5,000 nucleotides of DNA from an uncultured Bacteroidota bacterium (GTDB lineage Bacteria > Bacteroidota > Bacteroidia > Chitinophagales > Chitinophagaceae): contig CAMLGP010000290.1 of the NCBI GenBank assembly GCA_946479535.1, positions 1 through 5,000 on the forward strand. The letters run 5' to 3'. Made by a program: the position numbers and the translations under genes. Position 1 is the first letter of the stretch; every line of letters begins with the position of its first letter. The notes below the pieces were generated by a model. It saw only the letters and a list, made by a program, of their open reading frames with translations, was not told the origin of the DNA and did not search any database. Shown here in pieces: positions 1 to 5,000 of this stretch.

Positions 1-663
1 TTCCCCCATCACCTTCCAGATCCTAAGCAGGCCGCCTATGGTTTCCTGTTCCGGCCTCCATGCATTTTCATTTTCCATCACCACCTCATTTATAGACATC
101 CCGGTCTTCCGGCACCAGTGAAGCAGGTCTTCAGATCTATTAATAGGAAAGGGTAATTGTACAACTTTTGAAGAGGCGGTTACTTCTCCCTCCTTTTTTA
201 CAAACCCACCCCCTATGGAATAATAGGTTTCAGCTATGGAGTTTCCATTTCTTACAGTAGCGAGGAAGGTCAAAGCATTCGGGTGAAAAGGAAGTGTTTC
301 AGTGATCAGGAACTCTATGTCTTCATGGGGATTGAAATCCACCTCATGCCTTCCGTCCAGAATAAGCTTGTTCATGGCAGCGATATCATTCATTTTGGAA
401 TGAATGTTATTCACATCAAAGGTGACTGGATCATCTCCGCTTAATCCCAATTGAACGGCAACATCTGTTCCGTGCCCTTTTCCTGTTTTAGCTAAAGAAC
501 CGTATAACAATACCTTTACAGCAGTTACTTCAAATAAAATATTTCTTTCAGAGAGTGTTTTGAGAAATGACTGAGCTGCCCGCCATGGGCCTAAAGTATG
601 TGAGCTGGAAGGACCAACGCCAATCTTGAAAATATCAAAAACTGAAATGGACTCGTACGACAA
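1..663 (-). CDS. sdaA: L-serine ammonia-lyase, N-terminal half (partial at left edge)
   Basis: This gene encodes the single-chain iron-sulfur L-serine dehydratase, which deaminates L-serine to pyruvate and ammonia in the cytoplasm. I read 221 residues without a stop before the gene leaves the window; the family is usually about 450-475 residues, so the C-terminal catalytic part with the cluster cysteines is missing here. What is visible is the N-terminal beta domain: [17 protein letters not shown] at residues 7-23, LGPWRAA at 24-30, GKGHGTD at 61-67, HPNA at 127-130 and YYSIGGGFV at 147-155, all hallmarks of the family. No ATG is available at the right place. A TTG at 661-663 gives [10 protein letters not shown], the expected N-terminus, and I choose it; an in-frame TTG at 685-687 is a less likely alternative. 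A TAnnTTTG box lies about 22 bases upstream. The family call is firm; the start is inferred from family resemblance. Confidence 0.93.
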   Translation of the reverse strand, partial: MSYESISVFDIFKIGVGPSSSHTLGPWRAAQSFLKTLSERNILFEVTAVKVLLYGSLAKTGKGHGTDVAVQLGLSGDDPVTFDVNNIHSKMNDIAAMNKLILDGRHEVDFNPHEDIEFLITETLPFHPNALTFLATVRNGNSIAETYYSIGGGFVKKEGEVTASSKVVQLPFPINRSEDLLHWCRKTGMSINEVVMENENAWRPEQETIGGLLRIWKVMGE

Positions 664-684
664 GGTAAATCGGGTTATAAAGTA

Positions 685-692
685 CAAAATTA
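685..692 (-). promoter_or_regulatory. Putative Bacteroidota -7 promoter box for sdaA
   Basis: On the minus strand this reads TAATTTTG, an exact match to the Bacteroidota -7 consensus TAnnTTTG, 21 bases before the proposed TTG start of sdaA. I see no clear TTG at the usual -33 distance; that position falls inside the palindrome at 698-716. A promoter here would give a very short leader. Confidence 0.4.
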
Positions 693-697
693 ATAAA

Positions 698-716
698 CCC
701 CGGACTTAGTCCGGGG
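698..716. repeat. Perfect palindrome, possible second terminator or operator
   Basis: CCCCGGACTTAGTCCGGGG folds into an 8-bp GC-rich stem with a 3-base loop. On the minus strand it is followed by TTTATTAATTTTG, which is T-rich but interrupted. It could be a weak back-up terminator for the FKBP gene, insulating sdaA. It also abuts the putative sdaA -7 box and covers the expected -33 region, so an operator role is possible. Neither role can be decided from sequence alone. Confidence 0.5.
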
Positions 717-720
717 ATAA

Positions 721-768
721 GCTCACGTGGTTTGCTAAATCAGATAAATATTATCAAACTGCGTGAGC
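721..768. repeat. Imperfect inverted repeat between two hairpins
   Basis: GCTCACG at 721-727 pairs with CGTGAGC at 762-768. Inside it, TTTG at 731-734 pairs with CAAA at 755-758, separated from the outer stem by symmetric 3-base internal loops. A small GATAA/TTATC stem at 743-755 lies near the centre, sharing C755 with the CAAA arm. An alternative pairing of TTTGC (731-735) with GCAAA (767-771) competes with the main stem. No gene overlaps this stretch. Its function is unknown; a structured RNA, a protein-binding site and chance are all possible. Confidence 0.4.
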
Positions 769-776
769 AAATTAGT

Positions 777-805
777 AAAAAAAGACCCCGATATATATCG
801 GGGCC
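777..805 (-). terminator. Intrinsic terminator of the FKBP gene
   Basis: Read on the minus strand, the CCCCGATATATATCGGGG palindrome (786-803), extended by two further pairs including a G-T wobble to 784-805, is followed by TCTTTTTTT. The hairpin begins about 25 bases past the TAA of the FKBP lipoprotein gene. A strong GC-capped stem directly followed by a T run is a textbook rho-independent terminator. Confidence 0.85.
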
Positions 806-830
806 AGCAGATAGTATTGGTTATTTGTCA

Positions 831-1301
831 TTATTGAACGTCTACCAGGGTAATGTCAAAATATAACACTGAGCTACCCGGTAAACTCTGGTATTGTTCA
901 CAGCCATAGGCAAGAGCAGAGGGAACCAGCAGTTTGATACGTCCTCCTTTCTGAATGAGGGGAATTCCAATTCTCCAGCCTTCAATTAATCCGCTTAGGG
1001 GCCAACCACTCACATTTGGCACATCCTGGTGGTCAAATTGGGTTCCGTTAAGCAACCTTCCATCATAAGTAATAAATATTTTGGAATTGGCATTTGCAGT
1101 GGCTCCGCTACCCTGATTCACAATCTCATAATAGAGACCGCTGGAATGAGCAGTCACGGTCATACCATTAGCACTGGCATAGGCCAGAATCTGGGGAGCT
1201 TCGCTGCTTGGAGGGTTAGGATTACAACTTTTACTTTTCACACAACCCCAAAACAAAAATCCTGATAAACAAAGGGTCACGAGTACAGTTAGCTTCTTCA
1301 A
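831..1301 (-). CDS. FKBP-type peptidyl-prolyl cis-trans isomerase lipoprotein
   Basis: This is a predicted secreted, lipid-anchored proline isomerase of 156 residues that should assist protein folding in the envelope. The N-terminus has a short basic start, a hydrophobic stretch at 4-19 and a lipobox-like FWGC ending at Cys20; the bulky W two places before Cys makes the lipobox imperfect. After a 30-residue linker comes one FKBP domain (about 55-155). The binding-pocket positions known from FKBP12 are kept: Tyr79, Phe89-Asp90 in GTQFD, Ile106 and Trp109 in LIEGW, Tyr132 in AYG and Phe148 in YFDI. Catalytic activity is therefore plausible. The start is a TTG at 1299-1301, forced because an in-frame TAA lies two codons upstream and the next ATG, codon 47, would remove the signal. 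It is monocistronic: a terminator follows, and 134 bases separate it from the next gene upstream. The family call is firm; the exact clients are unknown. Confidence 0.92.
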   Translation of the reverse strand: MKKLTVLVTLCLSGFLFWGCVKSKSCNPNPPSSEAPQILAYASANGMTVTAHSSGLYYEIVNQGSGATANANSKIFITYDGRLLNGTQFDHQDVPNVSGWPLSGLIEGWRIGIPLIQKGGRIKLLVPSALAYGCEQYQSLPGSSVLYFDITLVDVQ

Positions 1302-1388
1302 GTCGGGTTAATTTTAGATTACACAGTCCTGCTTCCTAGACAGAAATGCAGTTTAATTTGCTGCAACAATACAAAAAAATCGGTGGAT

Positions 1389-1413
1389 GAAAAATTGGCT
1401 TCCGGAGCCTATT
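1389..1413 (-). terminator. Probable terminator of the two-TM protein gene
   Basis: On the minus strand, about 22 bases after the stop of the gene at 1436-1750, GGCT and AGCC form a stem around a 5-base loop. It is extended by AAT/ATT pairs across a single A-A mismatch, and TTTTT follows. The stem is short, so this is a moderate call. The remaining bases up to 1301 show only an A7 tract at about 1373-1379 and no clear promoter for the FKBP gene. Confidence 0.45.
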
Positions 1414-1435
1414 AGAAGGAGGACAATTTAATGAC

Positions 1436-1750
1436 TTATTCCTTTTCTCTTTTAGCAAGCAATTCCCTGTAAAACTGTTCATTCATCTCCCATTTATGGC
1501 GTGCGGAAAATACCGTGGTAAAAACAACAATCGCGATACCGGCAATCACTACAACCAGTATCAGGGATGAATTAGACCGGATCTCCATGTCAGCCCGTTT
1601 GTACCATCCAGAGAGAAAGTTGACAAGTATGGCAATTACCAGCAGGGCCGCAAAAGGCAGTCCCACGTATAATTGCTTTAGCAGTTTTTTGCGGGAATGG
1701 CGGTTTGCTTCCCAATATTCAATGAATTTTTCTTCGTCGGGGGTGAGCAT
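1436..1750 (-). CDS. Conserved-type hypothetical membrane protein with two TM segments
   Basis: This is a 104-residue protein with no function I can assign. It has an acidic, aromatic N-terminus (TPDEEKFIEYWEANR, residues 3-17), then a basic stretch RKKLLKQ at 20-26, a first hydrophobic segment at about 28-48 and a loop with WYKRADMEIRS at 49-59. A second hydrophobic segment follows at about 62-82, and the charged C-terminal tail (ARHKWEMNEQFYRELLAKREKE region) is likely helical. Two membrane spans with positive charges before the first and after the second suggest that both ends face the cytoplasm. From memory, similar short proteins occur in Bacteroidota without a known role. The ATG at 1748-1750 is well placed, with a TAnnTTTG box only 4 bases upstream. 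The gene is divergent from the HU-like gene and likely transcribed alone. Confidence 0.8.
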   Translation of the reverse strand: MLTPDEEKFIEYWEANRHSRKKLLKQLYVGLPFAALLVIAILVNFLSGWYKRADMEIRSNSSLILVVVIAGIAIVVFTTVFSARHKWEMNEQFYRELLAKREKE

Positions 1751-1754
1751 GCAG

Positions 1755-1762
1755 CAAAATTA
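1755..1762 (-). promoter_or_regulatory. Putative -7 promoter box, near-leaderless
   Basis: The minus strand reads TAATTTTG, an exact TAnnTTTG match, ending 4 bases before the ATG of the two-TM protein gene. If it is used, transcription would start at or within a few bases of the start codon. I see no TTG at a normal -33 distance, so support comes from the -7 match and its position only. Confidence 0.35.
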
Positions 1763-1834
1763 TGACTTAAGACAATGAGATACTTGCACCTGCCGTTCTT
1801 ATTATTTATATTGTGACACTAATTTGAACAGGCT

Positions 1835-2707
1835 GTGAAGCTAACATCCTTACTTGCCCAATATCTATATACAAACCACCGGTTAGATCTGCCTGGTATC
1901 GGCACGTTTATACTTGATCCTTCCACTATTTCTTCTCTCGATAACAGTAAGCAAAGGTCCATAGTTCTCAGTGGAGTAAGTTTTGAATACAATCCTTCAG
2001 TCAAAGAATCACCTGATCTGATCGCCTTTATTTCTTCACAAAGTGGAAAGATGAAAGCGCTGGCCAGTGCTGATCTTGAATCTTTCATTCAGCAGGCACA
2101 GCAGTTCCTGAATATTGGAAAGTTTTTTGAAATTGAAGGTATTGGAACCCTTGTAAAAAAACAGAAAGGAGAATTTGTATTTACTCCACTTTCTGTTCCC
2201 ACAGAAAAACTGAAAGAACATAAGACAAAGGAACCGGCACCTGTTACGCTGGAAGAATCCTCTGATAAATATGAATCATTCCTTGGCACAGCCAAAGCAA
2301 ATACAGGCTGGAGAAAACCAGTGATCGCTTTATTGATACTGGTAGGTGCTGGTCTTGCCATCTGGGGCGGATATACCATTTCCAGAAAAGCGGCTACTGC
2401 GGATGTAACAGAGGTGGTGGACACTACACATGTAATCACGCCAACAGATACCACAACTTTGGCTGCGATACCGGAACCACCAAAGCCAACCGATTATAAA
2501 TATATACTCCAGGTTTCCAGGAGAAATACTGCGATGCGCAGATACAAACAGCTTAAAGAAAATCGTTGGAATGTGAATATGGAAACAAAAGACTCCATTG
2601 ATTTCAAACTCTTCATGCTACTTCCCATCCGTTCAGATACAACCCATGTTGTAGACTCACTTACCGCACTCACGGGAAAAAGGGTTTATATTGAGTATCA
2701 AAACTGA
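1835..2707 (+). CDS. Tandem HU-CCDC81-like protein with TM segment and SPOR-like C-terminus
   Basis: This is a 290-residue protein of a Bacteroidota family in which two HU/IHF-fold domains of the CCDC81-like type precede a membrane anchor and a SPOR-like region. Domain 1 (about 1-55) starts with the helix KLTSLLAQYLYTNHRLDLP and the HU signature GIGTF at 21-25. Domain 2 (about 60-118) ends in IEGIGTLVKK and EFVFTP. A charged linker follows (about 121-158). One hydrophobic segment at 161-179, preceded by WRKP, would place the HU domains in the cytoplasm and the rest in the periplasm. A Thr/Pro-rich spacer (about 185-219) leads to the final 70 residues (YKYILQVSRR to YIEYQN), which resemble a degenerate SPOR domain; SPOR domains bind denuded septal peptidoglycan. 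The start is GTG at 1835, decided by an in-frame TAA at 1820-1822. The cupin gene follows by 2 bases. The family call rests on motifs; the role, perhaps envelope-nucleoid linkage or division, is inference. Confidence 0.82.
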   Translation: MKLTSLLAQYLYTNHRLDLPGIGTFILDPSTISSLDNSKQRSIVLSGVSFEYNPSVKESPDLIAFISSQSGKMKALASADLESFIQQAQQFLNIGKFFEIEGIGTLVKKQKGEFVFTPLSVPTEKLKEHKTKEPAPVTLEESSDKYESFLGTAKANTGWRKPVIALLILVGAGLAIWGGYTISRKAATADVTEVVDTTHVITPTDTTTLAAIPEPPKPTDYKYILQVSRRNTAMRRYKQLKENRWNVNMETKDSIDFKLFMLLPIRSDTTHVVDSLTALTGKRVYIEYQN

Positions 2708-2709
2708 TA

Positions 2710-3216
2710 ATGGATCATTCTTCAGACTACTGGAAAAAGCATTTTCAACTTATTCATCACGTAGAAGGCGGCTGGTATAGTGAAGTATATAAATCTGCTC
2801 TCACTATTGCCTCTTCATATCTCCCTTCACCATTCACTACTGACCGTGCAGTCTGTACTCATATTTACTTTTTGCTTGAACAGGGAGAATTCAGCGCTTT
2901 TCACCGGATCCAGAGTGATGAGCTCTGGCATTTTTATAGTGGTGATCCCATTGTGGTTTATGAAATTGACAAGGATGGATCACTTATCAAACATTATTTG
3001 GGAAATAATCCGGAGAAGGGACAATCCTTTTTCTGTGTTGTTAAGGCCGGGAACTGGTTTGCTTCGGAAGTAATGGAACATAGTAGTTATGGGCTGGTTG
3101 GATGCACTGTATCACCGGGTTTTGATTTTTCGGGGTTTGAGTTAGCTAAAAAGAAAGAACTCGCTGAATCATTCCCCATGCATAAAGCGCTTATTGATCG
3201 ATTAACAAGACAATAA
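2710..3216 (+). CDS. Cupin_5 (DUF985) family protein
   Basis: This is a 168-residue soluble protein covering a whole DUF985/Cupin_5 beta barrel, with no signal peptide or membrane segment. Family landmarks appear in order: HHVEGGWYSEVYK at 16-28, CTHIYFLLEQGEFSAFHR at 49-66, SDELWHFYSGDP at 69-80, GQSFFCVVKAGNWFAS at 104-119 and LVGCTVSPGFDFSGFEL at 129-145. His65, Glu71 and His74 are plausible metal or ligand contacts for a cupin, but the reaction of this family is not established to my knowledge, so I assign none. The ATG at 2710 shares its A with a TAA that backs up the TGA of the HU/SPOR gene (TGATAATG), so the two genes almost certainly lie on one transcript and may be translationally coupled. 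The gene ends 65 bases before a convergent gene. I see no convincing terminator in those 65 bases, only A-tracts and a 4-bp ATAG/CTAT stem. Confidence 0.9.
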   Translation: MDHSSDYWKKHFQLIHHVEGGWYSEVYKSALTIASSYLPSPFTTDRAVCTHIYFLLEQGEFSAFHRIQSDELWHFYSGDPIVVYEIDKDGSLIKHYLGNNPEKGQSFFCVVKAGNWFASEVMEHSSYGLVGCTVSPGFDFSGFELAKKKELAESFPMHKALIDRLTRQ

Positions 3217-3281
3217 TTTGAGACAATAAAAAAATTCCTCTCAATAGCCCCTCTATAGAAAAACATTTAAACAGATAGTTA

Positions 3282-4427
3282 TTAGCCTTTGGGCTTACCT
3301 GCTTTAGTGATCGCCTCCATTAATCCTCTCATATATCCCAAAGCAAACAGTGTCCCTATTATACTATAACCGGGATGGTCATTACTGTCTCCCGCCATGG
3401 TGGGAACATGGTCAGGACGAATGGGTCCCCGAAACCCGATATCATAATAGGATTTCATAGCGGCATACATATCAATTTGCCCTTCATCATGAAATGTTTC
3501 TTCAAATTTGAATTTGCCACCTCTTACATTCCTGAAATGAACAAAATGGATCACGCCCCGCTTTCCAAAATCTTTCACGATGGTGGGAATATCTGCGCCC
3601 ATTAATGAGAAATTGCCCTGGCACATGGTAATACCATTGTAAGTACTGGGATAAATGTCCAGCATGCGCTTGAAATTATCTACCGTTGTCATAATGCGGG
3701 ATATGCCTCTTAAACTATCTACCTGCGGATCATCCGGATGCATGGCCAGTTTCATTCCTATCTTCTCAGCTTCCGGAACCACTGCCTTGAGAAAATAGGC
3801 CAATGTCTCCCACAGTTTTTCTTTTGAAACTTCTCCAAATTCTGTGAGCGGTAAATTCTTCGCATCCTCATAATCAAATGCAGTTACCAGGGCTCCGCCT
3901 CTTCCGGGCTGATCATTTTTTGTACGATACCATCCAATCACCGGCATCCAGTTATAACAGACCACATCAATGTTACTGTGTTGCCGAAGATTTTTCATGT
4001 AGGTTATGAAATTGGCAATTTCTTCATCCCTGCCGGGCAAACCCAGTTTGGTTTTATTTCCTAAATAGGCAGGTCCTTCCACTACATTAAACTTTAATCC
4101 CACTTTTTCCCAGGCTTCTTTTGTGGCAATAATAGCTTTTGGATCCTTTGGTTCAATATCTTTTCCTGCCAGGCTGCTATTAACTCCACCTACAGCACCC
4201 AGCACATCCATCTGCCGCACAAGGGCAATTTTCTGTTCCTGCATTCCATAGAAATAAGCTTCACTCATTTCCATACCTGCGTCCTTAGCCAGGTGGGCCG
4301 GCCTTACTACTTCTTCTGAAGACTTATCAACAATAAATTGATCGGTGATGGCCTGGATACCTCCCAAAGAGGCAACTGCTGCGAGCGACGCGCTGCTGCG
4401 GATAAATTCCCTGCGTTTATTTTTCAT
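3282..4427 (-). CDS. uxuA: Mannonate dehydratase with twin-arginine export signal
   Basis: This 381-residue protein matches UxuA, which removes water from D-mannonate to give 2-keto-3-deoxy-D-gluconate in hexuronate breakdown. It is a xylose-isomerase-like TIM barrel. Visible landmarks are VCYNWMPVIGWYRT at 156-169, the MHPDDP motif at 229-234, MCQGN at 268-272, HFVHFRNV at 294-301, FHDEG at 312-316 and RPDH at 337-340. His230, Cys269, His297 and Asp339 sit where the family's Mn(2+) ligands are found, so an active enzyme is likely. The N-terminus is unusual: KRREFIRSS at 4-12 fits a Tat motif, followed by a hydrophobic alanine-rich stretch to IQA at 24-26, which could be cleaved there. Classical UxuA is cytoplasmic, so export is a notable inference. 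It follows the gluconate 2-dehydrogenase subunit 3 gene by 31 bases on the same strand, probably as one operon. True substrate specificity within this family cannot be fixed by sequence alone. Confidence 0.88.
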   Translation of the reverse strand: MKNKRREFIRSSASLAAVASLGGIQAITDQFIVDKSSEEVVRPAHLAKDAGMEMSEAYFYGMQEQKIALVRQMDVLGAVGGVNSSLAGKDIEPKDPKAIIATKEAWEKVGLKFNVVEGPAYLGNKTKLGLPGRDEEIANFITYMKNLRQHSNIDVVCYNWMPVIGWYRTKNDQPGRGGALVTAFDYEDAKNLPLTEFGEVSKEKLWETLAYFLKAVVPEAEKIGMKLAMHPDDPQVDSLRGISRIMTTVDNFKRMLDIYPSTYNGITMCQGNFSLMGADIPTIVKDFGKRGVIHFVHFRNVRGGKFKFEETFHDEGQIDMYAAMKSYYDIGFRGPIRPDHVPTMAGDSNDHPGYSIIGTLFALGYMRGLMEAITKAGKPKG

Positions 4428-4458
4428 ATTATGGCAAGGTTTGATTGATTAAACCAGA

Positions 4459-5000
4459 TTATTCAAATGAGATATGACCATGCCCTAATGGCATATCGGC
4501 AATATACTTTCCGGGCACAGGATCATAAACCAATATGTTCTTTCCCACTTCCTGTGAAGTAAAATACCCGAGTAAGGCAAGTTCTTTTATCTGTCGATAG
4601 AACGGAACCGGTGGAGGGTCTTTCTTTAATGGAAATCCCCAGATGTTCCCGGTTACTTTCTCAGATTCACCTTCCAGCTTCGTCAATAATTTAGCTCTTT
4701 CTTCTCTAGAAGATTCAACAAAACCTTTTCCATTCACTTCTTTGGACTCTGCTTCAAAGGCATCCATTCCTTTCAACAGCTTTTCCTGATCTTCTGGCGA
4801 TACCACCTGTTTAATTAATTTATCAATGAACTGATCGATATGAAGATCCTTTGCCCCTGGCGTTTTAGTCTTCGGAAGGATTGTTTCTGTCAGTTCAGAA
4901 AGAATGGCGGCCTGCGAGGAAGAGAAGAACTGTGGCTCCCAACCGAGTGCAGTACCACTATTATTATTACAACTTGAAAATATACTGGTCAGGGAAGGAA
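4459..5000 (-). CDS. Gluconate 2-dehydrogenase subunit 3 family lipoprotein (partial, N-terminus off the edge)
   Basis: The gene enters from the right edge, and 179 codons are visible in one open frame down to the TAA at 4459-4461. A GTG at 4804-4806 is an internal valine, not the start, because family-like sequence continues upstream of it (QFFSSSQAAILSELTETILP). The first visible residues, PSLTSIFSSC followed by NNNSG, look like the end of a signal peptide with a lipobox cysteine (codon 4969-4971), so the mature protein is probably lipid-anchored and only the front of the signal is missing. Family features near the end are ELALLGYFTSQEVG, then LVYDPVPGKYIADMP. This small subunit normally accompanies a flavin GMC oxidoreductase and a cytochrome c that oxidise sugars or sugar acids in the periplasm, and it is thought to help assembly or export of the large subunit. 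Neither partner is seen here; they may lie to the right. uxuA follows after 31 bases. Confidence 0.85.
   Translation of the reverse strand, partial: PSLTSIFSSCNNNSGTALGWEPQFFSSSQAAILSELTETILPKTKTPGAKDLHIDQFIDKLIKQVVSPEDQEKLLKGMDAFEAESKEVNGKGFVESSREERAKLLTKLEGESEKVTGNIWGFPLKKDPPPVPFYRQIKELALLGYFTSQEVGKNILVYDPVPGKYIADMPLGHGHISFE

Noticed and set aside
1029..1265. Open frame on the plus strand opposite the FKBP gene
   Set aside because: The minus strand encodes a well-matched FKBP domain over the same bases, and the plus-strand product has no recognisable features.
1415..1472. Plus-strand AAGGAGG followed by an ATG at 1431, resembling a ribosome site and a 13-codon peptide
   Set aside because: The peptide is tiny, runs antisense through the end of the two-TM gene, and Bacteroidota rarely rely on Shine-Dalgarno sites. 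It looks coincidental.
1515..1778. Open frame on the plus strand opposite the two-TM gene
   Set aside because: It has no domain or signal, and its complement encodes a coherent membrane protein with two clear spans.
1780..1834. Promoter boxes for the HU/SPOR gene, such as TAATTTG or TATATTGTG
   Set aside because: TAATTTG is one base short of TAnnTTTG and the other has mismatches; neither has a well-spaced -33 element, so I do not call a promoter.
1819..2454. Several minus-strand open frames across the HU/SPOR gene
   Set aside because: They are frame shadows of a gene with recognisable HU motifs; their compositions show no protein-like pattern.
3217..3281. Possible bidirectional terminator between the convergent cupin and uxuA genes
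   Set aside because: Only a 4-bp ATAG/CTAT stem and a short AGCC/GGCT pair at the uxuA 3' end are present. The A-tracts are suggestive, but there is no convincing stem.
3375..3605. Plus-strand open frame within uxuA
   Set aside because: It lies opposite the conserved metal-ligand region of mannonate dehydratase and has no recognisable features.

Overview
The window looks like chromosomal DNA of a Bacteroidota member, most likely of the Chitinophagaceae/Sphingobacteriales type. Four things point there: a tandem HU-CCDC81-like protein with a membrane segment and SPOR-like tail, a Tat-exported sugar-acid enzyme next to a gluconate 2-dehydrogenase subunit 3 lipoprotein, TAnnTTTG-type -7 boxes, and little use of Shine-Dalgarno sites. 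The taxonomy is inferred from gene content; no rRNA or other marker is present. Coding density is high, no gap exceeds about 170 bases, and there are no tRNAs, insertion sequences, CRISPR arrays or phage genes.

Left part (1-1750), all on the minus strand. The N-terminal half of L-serine ammonia-lyase (sdaA) runs off the left edge. To its right is a 167-base gap holding three inverted repeats, one of which is a strong intrinsic terminator for the next gene, an FKBP-type peptidyl-prolyl isomerase lipoprotein. After a 134-base gap with a weaker terminator comes a 104-residue protein with two membrane segments and no known function.

Middle part (1751-3216), plus strand. A divergent 84-base gap leads into a two-gene unit. 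The first gene encodes two HU-like domains, one transmembrane segment and a SPOR-like C-terminus. The second encodes a Cupin_5 (DUF985) protein, whose start codon follows the upstream stop by two bases.

Right part (3282-5000), minus strand, convergent with the middle unit. A gluconate 2-dehydrogenase subunit 3 family lipoprotein, cut by the right edge, is followed after 31 bases by a mannonate dehydratase (uxuA) carrying a twin-arginine signal. Together they suggest envelope-located sugar-acid or sugar oxidation chemistry, but the catalytic GMC oxidoreductase usually paired with subunit 3 is not in the window.

Most of the window is ordinary Bacteroidota housekeeping and accessory metabolism. 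The points most worth a second look are the membrane-anchored HU/SPOR protein and its coupling to a cupin, the export signal on a normally cytoplasmic dehydratase, and the cluster of palindromes between sdaA and the FKBP gene. I did not find a clear, wholly undescribed system.
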